A stretch of DNA of 64,000 bases from the NCBI GenBank assembly GCA_947685225.1, contig CANTUV010000008.1, positions 43,273,501 through 43,337,500 on the forward strand, given 5' to 3'. Each line of letters begins with the position of its first letter. Position 1 is the first letter of the stretch. The notes under the pieces were generated by a model. That model saw only the letters and a program-made list of their open reading frames with translations. It was not told the DNA's origin and did no database searches. Shown here piece by piece: positions 10,018 to 21,245 of the stretch. Origin of the DNA: Garcia nutans. Lineage: Eukaryota; Streptophyta; Magnoliopsida; Malpighiales; Euphorbiaceae. A program made the translations under genes and the position numbers.

Positions 10018-12588
10018 TGTAACATCCTAAAATTTTTGAAAATTTCTAATTTTTAGAAATATTGGATAAAATAAATTAAATTTAAAAGGATAAATTAAAT
10101 TAATGGTTTTAAATGAAAAATGAAGGGATTTTGAATGAAAAAGTGGAATATATATGTGATATATATGCAAAATATACATAACATATATAAAAGTCAACAC
10201 TTTTTAAAAGAAAAGGGTATTTTGGTAATTAAATCTTATAAATTCAAAATTAATAAAATAATTCAAAAATAAATTAATTTTGAATGGAAGAGGGAAATTA
10301 GGACTTTTAATTTATTAAAAAATAATTAAATATTAAATATTAAATTATTTTAATATATATATATGTGGTTAAAAAAAGATGAAAGGAAAAGAATATTAAA
10401 AGTCTTAGTCTTCTTCTTCTTCTTCTTCTTCTTCTTCTTCAAGGATGTAGCTTCCATGGGAACTTGAAGACCAAGGATTTTGCTTCTTCCATACTCCATA
10501 AATTGAAGGAATTAACAAGTTTCAAGTGGATTTTTGGTGATTTCCATCAAAATTAGTAAGTTTCCATCTCTTTTCTTTAAATTCCTTGGAAATTTGGATT
10601 ATGTGAGTTTTGAGATTTTGATGTAGTATGTTATAATTGTTGGAATTGGTGTGTATGATGTTATTTTGGGTAGTTAACAATGATTCTAAGGTTATATTGA
10701 AGAGATGATGGAGTTTGGTTAAAGAATGATAAAGAGAGAGAATTTAGGGTTATGGATTTTTGGAGTTTTGAAAACATGAACTTTAATTGTGCAAATTGAT
10801 TCCAAATGAGTTGTTTTGAATCATAAACAAGTATTTTAAAGACAAATATTGGATTTGGTGGGGTTGGGTTGGAGTTTGAGAATGGAAGTGGAGATTTAGG
10901 GTTTTGGAAAAGTGATTTTTCAAAGTGGTTGAATTGTGTGATTTTATTTGTTTAAGCATGTTGTTTAGTGTTAAAAGTGATGAATATAAGCTTGGGAATG
11001 AGTAATGGATTGTGTTGGGATGGAAAACCTTCAATGGGGGAAGGTTATGACATTTTTGAGATTTTATGTATAATAGTGTATTTTTATAATGTAAATGATT
11101 TTAATGTATTAAAATATATTTTTAATAATATAAATAAACTTAAAACACTAATTTAATTGTAGTAGAATGAAATTCCAATGTTGAAGTAAGGAAATGCTAA
11201 ATTTTTTAAAATTTGTAGGAGTGATGTGTAATTATGGTTTAATGTTCGAAATGCCATTAAATGTGATACTAAATGATTATTTGTTATCACATTTGGTTTA
11301 GGCATTAAGGGAGGTTGATTTGCTTCATCCAAGTGGTGAAGGGCAAGTTAGAAAGATTGGATTGAAGGTTGTTTTTAGCTTGCTTTGGTTGCTAGTGGAG
11401 GTATGTAAAAACTTTGAATATAATATTTATATTTGCATAACATTTGGACTTAACACATTTTGGTTGGAAAATGTGTTAAGCTACTTGGTTTATTGATTGT
11501 GTATGAATAATGTGATTTGACATTTGTAATGTCATATATCTGTTAAATGCATTGTGAAAAGCCATTGATAATGGCTAAATTGTGTAAAATGTGAAATATG
11601 CATATTATGTGAAAATACCCAAAGTAATTGGGTAATGTGTTGTGAATGCAAAAATGAGATATGTGTAATAATGAAATGAATTGATATTGATAACAATGAG
11701 AAAAGTGAGAAAAAATGTGAAAATAAGGTAATGTCCCTAGATTGAAAATGTGAAAATGAGAAAGAGATTAATAATGAGAAATATGAATAAATTGTGTGCC
11801 TAGTATGTTATTCAATTTTCAAAGTTCTAGGTTTAGCAGCATGCCTATGATTGCCTACGGGCTATACGCTGGAATGGATAAAAGACTGGGTCGTAAGCCA
11901 GGCCAGCTGATAAATATGATATTTTTGGGGTGAAAAGACTAGGTCGTAAGCCTCAAAAACTATAGCAGTCTAGCCGGGTTGAGGACCAATATACTAGGCC
12001 CTAAGGGTCTAGCTGGGTTGAGGTCCAAGACACTGGGGCTGTTACATTATCCATGTATATATATATTGCCTATGGGGCTAGACACATGGTGTTATTATGG
12101 ACCAAAGTAGTAACTCTGAAATTTGAATAGCATATTAGATCCTTTTTGGGCCCATGCTTGTCTTTGTTTTAATATGAAATGTTTGAAAATATAAGAAAGT
12201 GGATTGATGTGACATCTATATGCATTATGCATTGGCATTGCATTGAGTTATATTGTTATTATCAATGTTTGTACCACTAGTCTTCAACATTGGGAGTGTT
12301 TTCTTTTTGCAGGTTGTGTTTTGATAAATTTTGGGATATCCAAATTACAGACAAAAGACTGGCAAATTTTTCTCAGAGATTTATATATATTATTTATTTT
12401 GGGTTCTTATAACAAGTAAAGAATATTTATATTCTATTTAATTTTTATATATTTAGAATTTGAAATTTTAAATTGGAAATGTGAAATTTTTTTATTAAAC
12501 CGGTTTGTGACATTTTTGTACCGTATATGCGTATTTTACATATGCTGGAAATATGTATTGTAAGTATATAGGGTATAAGGGTGTTACA
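10018..12588 (+). mobile_element. Solo LTR K, chromovirus-like (2571 bp)
   Basis: It starts TGTAACATCC and ends GGGTGTTACA, termini typical of Tekay/Del-type chromovirus LTRs, and no internal region or primer site lies next to it. Flanks are GCTC on the left and GCTTC on the right; comparison with the uninterrupted gag of E suggests a 5-bp duplication GCTTC with one base lost on the left. A TA-rich promoter-like stretch (about 10351-10366) followed by a TTC microsatellite favours plus orientation. The 11850-12050 part has repeated CTAGGCC / GGGTTGAGG motifs. Family name is moderate, solo status good. Confidence 0.72.
10408..10440 (+). repeat. TTC microsatellite in LTR K
   Basis: About ten TTC units just downstream of a TA-rich stretch. 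This is where the transcribed leader of this LTR would begin. Confidence 0.85.
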
Positions 12589-13902
12589 GCTTCTTTCAAT
12601 GGTGGCCTTGCATAAGGCTTACCAGAGAGTGTGTTCATTACCTCATCTTCTTCAGGCTCGGACCAGGTCCACTCCTCCTTCTTTGACTCAGAATCATCAT
12701 CACTATTGGTTCAGTCCCAAAACTAGCTCACAACACAAATGGGTACTTCCCTTTTCACTTTGACTTGCTCCATTTTGTTTAGCACCACTTCTTCTTTAAT
12801 TGCCTCTCCATCTACATCTTGGAAAGAAGACATGACAAAACTTTCATGTAAACCTCCTCCAATAATAAAAGTTGCTGGTGGTGGTACTCTGTTGAACCTT
12901 GACAGTGGACTGTCTTTTATGCTAGGCTTGTTAGGTTCGGGCAACTTCCCAATATTGATCAAATTCTGGATCCATGCCTCAACGTCAAACATTTGTCCAT
13001 CTCGTGCCCTTACATTTGATGGATTGGCAGAATGCTTTAGAATCAAAGTTAGGTGGAAGATGATTTGGCAAAGGGCAAGGAGTCAAGGGTTGTAACAATC
13101 AATTCTTTTATAGCTTATTGAGAATCCAGGACAGTGGCTTCACCAATTCTAAACACTGCCTCCTTCCTTATTGACCGGTTGCATTAACATTAATTGCCTT
13201 TTGTGTGCTTTTATTGGCAAACTAGTAGTTCCCTTTCTCATTTCTTATTGCAGAAAAATAGTTCTTCTCTCTTTCCCATTCTTCTATTTGTAAGCCATCT
13301 TGAAGAAGATCTTTAAAATCTCTAATAAGGGTATGGAGCATCCTTTCACAAAGATTAGGTAGCACCCCTCTCACAATCATCCTAATCTAATATGATTCAT
13401 TGAGCCTTTTCTTGAGCAATGTAGCTTTATTTCTCCACCATTTCACGTAATCAACAAAGTTCTCATTTGGTCTTTGCCTAATAAACTCAACTTCCATCAA
13501 AGTAACCTCCAACTTAGCATTATACCCATATTATTGGATGAAGGCTTTGTATAGTAAATCCCAACTCTTTTTAGTACCATCTTCTAAGGTGTTGAACTAA
13601 TTTTGGACAACAAGGTCCAATGAAAGCATGAAGTACCTTAGAGTTTGAGCCTTAGTAGCTCGGCCAGACTACATAGCAGTGATGTATTGCTTCACATGGA
13701 GATGAGGATTCCCAGTTCCATCGAACTTAGCAAAGGAGGGCATCTTGAACTTGTACGGGACCTCTTCATCTTGTTCAAACAAACTTGTCGGCCTTTGACA
13801 TTTCTTCCATTTTCAGCTTCTTTTCAAACTTCTTTTCCAAATTGGCAATCAGCTTCTCAATATCTGAAGTTTCAGTCTTTTTCACGACTAATTTTTAACA
13901 AC
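12589..13902 (-). pseudogene. gag: Tat gag, middle and C-terminal part (element B)
   Basis: The minus strand encodes PYKFKMPSFAKF, HLHVKQYITAM, YFMLSLD, NENFVDYVK, MIVRGVLP and LIRDFKDLLQ in the order of the intact gag of C. The longest open piece is the tail (13046-12723), which contains LINIGKLPEPN and VPPPATF. The CHHC knuckle region is frameshifted and not readable. Several stops match C-to-T changes of CAA or CAG. Like E and D, and unlike C/F/H, the tail continues towards protease (EEWTWSEPEEDEVMNT), so B was an autonomous-type element. Confidence 0.8.
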
Positions 13903-15828
13903 TATAGACCCTTATTTTTTTACCAAGTCCAGTCCAAAGATTTTAAAATAATCCCAAATAATTTTTAAAGTATTTATTTAAATTTTATTTTTATTACTTA
14001 TTTTAATAACATTAATTTTATAATATTTATTTTTTATTTTTTAAAAAATATATAATATTTGTTGTAATAAAATAAAATTTATTATTTATTATTTATTTTA
14101 ATGATATAATTAATTATAAATATTTTAAATATAATGTTTTTTTTAATAAGAAAAATAAAAATAAAAATATATACATATGAAAAATAAAGAATAGAAAATA
14201 AAAAATTGGACGGTCGAATCGGTGGTCGGAACGCGGCGGTAGCCAATTGGCTTGCCACAGGCAAATTCGCCGCAGGCCAAGCCTGCGGAGAATTGAAGAG
14301 CTCGCCCACCAATGCAGCAAATCCTTGCCAGGCACCTGCGACACGCATAGCTCACTCTTGCATGATGCAGCAGATTCGCGTAAAGCAGCAGGCCGCCTCT
14401 CACTCGCTCGTAGCCCATTCCTCGCAGCAGGCCTAGCAGCCTGCGCACGCTGCCGATTTTGCCAAAACCTTGTTTATATTGGTTTTGTATTTTTTCCTAA
14501 ATAACCTATGTTTCCTTAATCAAACAGAATTATCATTAGGTTTTTGCTATAAATAATAGCTCAAAAAAAAAATAAAAACGGGACTTTTGGAATATTGATA
14601 TGGACTGGAGAAGTTTTTGGACTTTTAGATTTTTTTGGATGGGAAAACTTGTAGAGGCATAGAGAGACTTCTTATTTTGATTATTGGAGTTTTTCTTGGC
14701 AGGAGGAGAACTCTCAAACTTTGGTAATTTTTAACAAGAGCATTTTTAGCAAAAGACAGTAATCAAGGCAGTAAACATGTGGTGATTGTCAAAAACCTCA
14801 ATTCTATTTTGGTGGAGCCCTCAAACGTAGGTATGTTTATATAATTTTATTTATCAAAAATCACCTTCATCCATTAGCCATTGATACATTAAAGTTGATG
14901 AATTATAACTCTAAAACTTATGCAATAATCTAATGAAAACCCCCGGATAATATTTTCTATTTTTTTTAAAACACACAGTAGCCATCACTTAGTCTTTTTT
15001 AAAAAAATATTATTACAGTAGTTATTCTCTTTAATTTCAAAACCTCAATTCTATTTTTATAAAAATCCAAACCATAATTCACTTAAAATCATAAAATCCT
15101 AATTGAATCTATTTTTCCAAAATCCCCACAATAGCCTAAATGTAATAATAATAATTATGTTATTAACCAAAAATCCTAATTTATATTGAACCCTAATTTT
15201 TTGAATATAAATCCCAAAACCCTAAATATTATTTAAGAAACCCTAAATTGATACATAAACCTAAACTTGCGTCTTTATTTGCTTTATTCAAAATTAAATG
15301 AATGTTTATTATATATTTTGATTAGTGATTTATTATATCTTTGATTCATATCTTCGATGAATGATTTATTTAAGATGAATGGTTGGTTATTTTTGTTGAT
15401 TTATTTTGGTTTCAAGAAATTGTAAGAGGTATGTTCCCATTTTTTGGGTACCTCATGTATGTGACTATCATGTAATTTAATTTATTTCAAGATTCGGATC
15501 AATGGAAAGAATACGTTTCCACCAATTGGTGGTTATCCTATTTTATTTATTTTCTTTTGGACATTGGACAATTATAAACGCATATTTCCATCCATGGATG
15601 GGTGCCTATTTGTTTATTTTGTTTGTACATTGTTGTGATTTTAATAAAGTATTTGTTTATTCTTATTATTGCATGTAGTCTGGATAAGATCATTATATTT
15701 CAAAATTTTATAAAATATTAAGACCTGAAAAAGAGGCCGGTAACAATGAACCGAGCGTTGTGGTAGTGTTGGGCCATTTCTCACCTTCCCCACACGTACC
15801 CAACTTTTCAAACCCAATAGGGGGTTGG
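13903..15828 (+). repeat. 5' LTR of D, first part
   Basis: It starts TATAGACCCTTATTTTTT (canonical TG mutated to TA) and aligns with the D 3' LTR start at 35989. It carries a GC-rich palindromic island at about 14205-14450, AACCCTAA-type boxes at 15140-15260, and the conserved block ending AGGGGGTTGG, where C inserted. Confidence 0.83.
15824..15828. repeat. Target site duplication GTTGG of element C, left copy
   Basis: GTTGG here and at 24718-24722 flank C exactly. Removing C and one copy restores the normal LTR order AGGGGGTTGG then GGATTC in the D 5' LTR. Confidence 0.9.
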
Positions 15829-17195
15829 TGTGAGCATGGATTTTCACCCCCACACCCAGTGGAATGGTTCTTGTAACTTCGGTACTGTTTAGGCTCGGGC
15901 CTTAGAGAACACGGACCTAAGTTCAGAAAAAATGGAGTCGCCACCGGACGGGCGGGGAAAAAAAAGGGGTGGATGACTCGATTCCTAAGGAATCCCCAAC
16001 CCCCTAATGGATTCGGAAAGTTGGGTACGTGTGGGGAAGGTGAGAAATGGCCCAGTACCCCCACAATGCTCGGCTCATTGGAACCGGCCTCCTTTACAGG
16101 TCTTAATATTATAGAATTCTTAAGTATAACAATATTATCCATATTACATGCAACAATTGAAATAAAGCATCATTATATTAAAATCAAAGCAATGTCCAAA
16201 CAAAGCAAATAAATGGACACCCATCCGAGGATGGAAACATGTCCTTACATCATCCATGTCTAAACTAAATAGGACACCCACCATGAGGTAGAAACATGTC
16301 CTTTACATTGGTCTAAAATATAAAACAAATTAAATTGCATAGAACTTAATTAACATGGTACCCACAAAGTGAAAATATACCTCTTACAACATTTGAAAAT
16401 CTAAATAAATCGATAAAGTAAATAACCATTCATCATAAATAAACCATTCATCAAAGATATAACCAAAATATAAAATAAACATCCATCCACGATAAATTAA
16501 ATAAAGCATTGCAAATAAATCAAAGCATATAATAAACTACATAATTAAATAAAGCAAGTAAAGATACAAATTGAAGTTTACTGCTTCTCATTCAAAGCTC
16601 TTTAATTAATATTTAGGATTTAGGATTTTATTGGTTTAAACTACTGTAAGTTTTTAAGGGAATTGAAATGGATTAAGGTTTTATAATTTAAGAGATTAAT
16701 AAGGTTTTTTGGTTAACCAAATTAGGGTTTGAGGGGTAAAATCATGAAATTAAGGTTTGGATATTAAAACATTAGGTTTATGATTTATGGTTACTGGATT
16801 ATTATTTTGGATTTACTATATTGGGTTTGAATGTTTTAGGTTTATAAGGTTTTAAGGTTTTAAGGATTAATGGGTTAGGGTTTAGGAAAACTAGGGTTTA
16901 AGGTTTTAAGGGAATTAGGGCTTAAGAAAACTAGGGTTTAAGGTTAGCTAGTTTGGGGTTGCTGTCTTGGTTTTGAAGTTGAATTAGGGTTTTTGTGTTT
17001 TGGAGAATGTATTTGATTTTAGAATTTGGAAAAATAATTTATAGTTTTATGAAGCTTTATGTGATTTTTAGAAACTGTAAAGTGAGTTTGAGTTTGGATA
17101 TTTAACAAAACATTTGGAATTTTTGAAAAAGAATTAGAAGAAAACTAGTTTAGAGTTTTATAGTGTTTTTTTGGAAATAAACAAAATGATTTAAA
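15829..17195 (-). repeat. 3' LTR of C, U3 end deleted
   Basis: It corresponds to 22430-23795 of the C 5' LTR and ends (plus-left) with TGTGAGC exactly at the target duplication. At about 17195 LTR sequence switches to internal post-gag sequence within the shared stretch AAAGCT. The remaining ~920 bp of LTR, including TGTAGACC and the polypurine tract, are missing. Confidence 0.8.
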
Positions 17196-17328
17196 GCTAA
17201 AATTTTATGAAGGCTCAAAGGGACAACTCAGGATTGATATTTAATTGGGTGGATACTAGTTGTTGGCTAACCAAATAATGCCTAGATCATCTCCCCCTTA
17301 AATAAGCAGAGTTCAATTTTCAAAAACT
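17196..17328 (-). other. Post-gag non-coding remnant of C, part beyond solo LTR J
   Basis: It matches 45520-45640 in H and the mirrored stretch near 43190-43270 in F (AAAATTTTATGAAGGCTC, GATATTTAATTGGGTGG). Together with 19524-19871 it makes up all that is left of the internal region after gag. No coding potential. Confidence 0.75.
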
Positions 17329-19523
17329 TGTTGCGCTCGAATTAAGTACTACTACAAGCGTCACTCGCAAGTATACGAGGTAGTTGTAGCAAAGGTGATC
17401 GCCCCAAGGTCATTTCCCTAAGAAGCTGTGGTTCGTAATAGCTTGATTGACAAGTTATTTAAATGCGGAAGTTTGTTGTGTTGGACTGGTGCGAGAATAA
17501 TTTAAACCTAAAATTAACGTGCGTATGGTTGATGTATGAAGGTGATACAAGATCAAATCGATTCTTGGGAAGGTGCTTAGGGTCATAGGTCCATTCAATC
17601 AAAGCTCAATTCTCAATTATCCATTAACATAACCTTGTAAATTAATTTATTCCTTAAGGTTAATTAGTCAATTACCAATCCATTAGTTCTCACATTCATG
17701 AATTAGCAAAAACCAATTATTTCACATTATCAAATTAATGAAACCCTAGAACTTATATTTCTAATTCATTCTTACGGTGGTCGATTATATAGTTCCGATA
17801 TCAGATTTCACCTCTCGGTCCGTCATCCAATATTCAAAGATCAATAGGTAGCTAATCTATCAACCTAGCATTTAATGCAATACAATCAACCAATCAACAA
17901 GGAACATCAATAGAAATATCAAATCAAGACATTCAACCAAATATACTACAAACCCTAGGCATGGGTATTTAGCTCAACTTCATCAATTTAGAACAAACAT
18001 TCAACTCAATATAAAACAAATACAAATTGTCCATTGCAATATCAATCTCTTAATATAACAACAACAATAAGAAATGAATTAAAAGAGAGAATAGAAAAAC
18101 CCCTTGTGAAGATGCCAATAGTAGGATTACTAGTCTTCCTCCTAGCTCCACTTGATGTATTTGATGAAGAACTCAAGCCCTCTTTAATGGTTGATTCCCC
18201 TTTGCAATATGGAATGGAGCTTTCTCAAGTCACCAAACCTTTGGATGGAGCTTTCTCAAGTCACCAACTCTTCCATTGATTGTGCCTTTGGAAGATGGAA
18301 TTGAGCTTTCTCAAGTTACCAATCCCTTCAATGAAGCTTCTTCAACCTTCAAGAGCTTGTTTAACCCAATTTATCCCAAAGAACCTCAAAGAACTTGTCA
18401 ATGGAAGATGGAGAAGGTGGAGATGATGGAAATGGAGATGAAGATAAAGGGACAAAGGAGAGTGTCACTCTCTCCCTCTCCCAAACGTGTAGCAGCAATT
18501 GGCTTCCAAGAAATCAAGACTAAGAACTCCCTCCAATTTCCCTCTTCTTCTCTTTTTAATTCATTCAAAATACACACCCATGCCTTCCAACTCACACCAT
18601 TTCACTTTGTTCCCCACTATTTCTTTGTTTAGCTTTTCTTTTTGGCAAACACAAGGCTTTGTTCCCCACTTTGTCCCCCACTTCGTGTAGAAGAATTCAA
18701 ATATTTTAGGTGTGACACGGCCAAGCCAAAAGTGGCTTGGCAGTGTCTCTTGTTTTCCTTTGGGACACAGCCAAGCTTGCTGGCCGTGTCCTTCACTGCT
18801 TTCTTTCTTTCTTCTTGGTCGTGTCCTTCACTGCTTTCTTTCTTTCTTCTTTCTTTTCTTTCTTTCATTTGGTCTCAAGGGGTGACACGGCCAAGCTTGT
18901 GGCCGTGTCATGTGACACGACCACTAGCTTGGCCGTGTCATGTGGGTGTGTCCATTTCTGTTTCTTTTCTTTCCTTCTTTGCTTGCTCCAAGTGACTTTG
19001 GCATGAAATGGGACACGGCCAAGCTTGCTGGCCATGTCATGTGACACAGCCAGTGGCTTGGACATGTCATTGAGTGTGTCCACCTCTGCTTGATTCTTTT
19101 CCTTCTCTTCTTTGGCTCAAGATGGGACACAGCCAAGCTTGCTGGCCATGTCATGTGACATGGCTAGTGGCTTGGCCGTGTCACTTGGGTGTGTCTCTTC
19201 CTGCTTCGTCATTTTTGCTCTTTCTTTGCTTTGGTCTTTGTTTTGCTCCTTGAATGAGACACAGCCAGTGGCTTGGCCGTGTCTCTTTGCCGTGTCAAGC
19301 TCTACCATCACCATTCTTTGAGGGACACGGCCAAGCTTGATTTGGCTTGGCCATGTCTTGCTTGGTTCATGCTTTTCTTGCACTGTTTTGATATTCCAAG
19401 GGTGTTTTTGCACCTAAACCTAAAACAAACACTTTAAACAAACTTAAAACAAAAATCAATCAAAACATTAACTAAAAACATATAAAAATCACACTAAAAA
19501 CTAGTACAAAAATGATCTAAACA
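17329..19523 (-). mobile_element. Solo LTR J of the element I family (2195 bp)
   Basis: Plus-strand ends are TGTTGCGCTCG and GATCTAAACA, the reverse of the element I LTR. It sits in post-gag DNA of C; the uninterrupted version is at 45630-45650 in H. AATTT follows it (19524-19528) and also occurs at 17315-17319, giving a 5-bp duplication, but nine extra bases separate the left copy from the TG end. No internal sequence accompanies it, so it is a solo LTR left by LTR-LTR recombination. It is longer than LTR I because of an expanded motif array. Confidence 0.82.
18714..19360. repeat. Expanded palindromic GACACGGCCAAGC array in LTR J
   Basis: Roughly twenty copies of GACACGGCCAAGC or its complement, grouped into about three tandem units of 115-145 bp between 18884 and 19270, separated by CT-rich spacers. 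Units contain opposed motif pairs able to form hairpins. LTR I has about half as many. Confidence 0.78.
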
Positions 19524-19871
19524 AATTTCGCCTCGAAAGTTTGTCAAAGCACGTTCTAAGACTGACTAGGACCTAGATAAAGATAATTATGCAGGAGCCC
19601 TCTCTAAGTAAGCATACACAACTCAATGCTATAGAGCCATTCCCTTATCTAGTAAAGTCATTCAAGTCATGATGCCTAGACACATTAATTTATGAATATC
19701 AAGCTAGATTCTTCATTAGTTGAGCACCAAAATGAACAAAGACCAACAAAATTTTTTATAAAAGTAATTTATTCAAACAACTTTTAAATTTGAAAAACAC
19801 GATAGTTCCAATTAAATATTAAAGAAAGTAAACTTGAAAAGAAACATTCATGCTAAGGAAAGTTTGTTAAG

Positions 19872-21245
19872 TTAAGCTTCTTTTCCTTTCACATCTTCAA
19901 TATTTCCATCTTGAAAAGAGGATAAGAAAAAATCTTCTTTCAATCCTTTTCCCAACATGAATGTTGCCGGTGGTGGTACTCTATTGAACTTCGGTAATGG
20001 ATTGTCTTTGGTGTTTGGCATATTGGGCTCGGGTAGCTTTCCACTATCAATTAGATTTTGGATTTCATGCCTTAATCTCACACATCTATCCGTGTCATGC
20101 CCTTGCATTTGATGAAACTGACAAAATGCTTTAGTGTCGAAATTAGGTGGGAGAGGGTTAAGCAAAGGATGAGGATTTAAGGGTTGTAGCAATCCCTTTC
20201 TTTGAAACTTATTGAGAACCCAAGACATCGATTTCCCCAATTTCAAAAATTGTCTCCTTGTTCCTTGGCTAGTAGCATTAACACCAACTGCCTGATAGTT
20301 CCCTTTCTCGTTCCTTCTTTTTGAAAGATGGTTCTTCTCTCTCTCCCGTTCTTCAATTTGCAAACCAGCTTGGTGAAGGTCTTTGAAATCACGGATGAGT
20401 GTATGAGACATCCTCTCACGAAGATTAGGCAACACCCCTCTCACAATCATCCTTATTTGATCAAATTCACCGGGCCTCTTCTTGAGCAAAGTAGCCTTGT
20501 TTCTCCATCTCTTCACATAATCAACAAAATTCTCATTTGACCTTTGCCTAATGGACTCTACTTCCATTAAGGTAACTTCCATCTCGACATTATATCCATA
20601 TTGTTGGATGAAGGCTTTGCAAAGTAGATCCCAACTCTTTTGTGTTCCATCATCTAAGGTATTGAACCAATTTTGGACAACAGGGTCCAATGAGAGCATG
20701 AAGTACCTTCGAGTTTGAGCCTTAGTAGCTCGGGCAGACTGCATGGCAGTGATATACTGCTTCACATGGAGATGAGGATTTTCGGTTCCATCAAACTTCA
20801 GGAAAGATGGCATCTTGAACTTGTACGGGACTTCTTCATCTAGCTCAAATAATTTGTCAACTTCGGACATTTCCTCGGCTTTCAGTTTCTTCTCAAATTT
20901 CTTTTCTAAATCAACAATCATATTTTCAACATCAGAAGTTTCAATTTTCTCCATACTTGACTTTTCAACAATCTTTGGTTCTTTCTTCTTGTCTTGAGCA
21001 TCTTGGTAGTATTGAGCCCAATCATCATCATCATCAATGATCGCCTTTTCATCATCAAAAACCATTTCACCAACTTTAGTCTTCCCTTTGTCCTTTGGCT
21101 TCTTAGTGCTAGCAGATGCTTTGGCATGATTTTTTAAAATTGCAGTCAATTGGTTCTTCATGGTCTCAGCTAGGGCCTCTTTTATTTCTTCCATTTTGGC
21201 ATTGAGGGCCTCATCCACCATTCTTTGAATTTGTTCGGGATCCAT
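19872..21245 (-). CDS. gag: Intact Tat gag (457 codons) of element C
   Basis: Structural protein that would form the cytoplasmic particle and bind element RNA. I chose the ATG at 21245 (MDPEQIQRM) because all family copies align there; an in-frame extension runs further upstream. Layout from M1: helical N-terminus (1-35), Lys-rich and acidic linker with DDDDDW (46-76), coiled-coil-like LEKKFEKKLK (113-122), gag core from HLHVKQYITAM to about 295, basic stretch, and a zinc knuckle of CX2HX4HX4C form (C375, H378, H383, C388). It ends VKGKEA plus stop, as in F and H. It is the only gag of this family here without stops. No pol follows, so any mobility depended on a helper. Confidence 0.88.
   Translation of the reverse strand: MDPEQIQRMVDEALNAKMEEIKEALAETMKNQLTAILKNHAKASASTKKPKDKGKTKVGEMVFDDEKAIIDDDDDWAQYYQDAQDKKKEPKIVEKSSMEKIETSDVENMIVDLEKKFEKKLKAEEMSEVDKLFELDEEVPYKFKMPSFLKFDGTENPHLHVKQYITAMQSARATKAQTRRYFMLSLDPVVQNWFNTLDDGTQKSWDLLCKAFIQQYGYNVEMEVTLMEVESIRQRSNENFVDYVKRWRNKATLLKKRPGEFDQIRMIVRGVLPNLRERMSHTLIRDFKDLHQAGLQIEEREREKNHLSKRRNEKGNYQAVGVNATSQGTRRQFLKLGKSMSWVLNKFQRKGLLQPLNPHPLLNPLPPNFDTKAFCQFHQMQGHDTDRCVRLRHEIQNLIDSGKLPEPNMPNTKDNPLPKFNRVPPPATFMLGKGLKEDFFLSSFQDGNIEDVKGKEA

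Larger units (their letters stand above)
8771..13902 (-). mobile_element. Element B: gag-protease remnant of an old Tat element
   Basis: Minus-strand internal sequence running from mid-gag (13902) through the gag tail (12589), then from 10017 through protease to the linker before RT (8771). It is interrupted by solo LTR K. Element D begins at 13903, and a diverged LTR-like piece follows at the left. B has no LTR, no RT and many stops, so it is probably the oldest layer in this part of the window. Confidence 0.75.

Noticed and set aside
10783..11156. Short frames in LTR K
   Set aside because: AT-rich, unconserved, no domain; inside a solo LTR.
18629..19413. Many overlapping frames on both strands around the GACACGGCC array
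   Set aside because: They reflect the GC-rich inverted motif array, with no domain and low-complexity CT-rich spacers.
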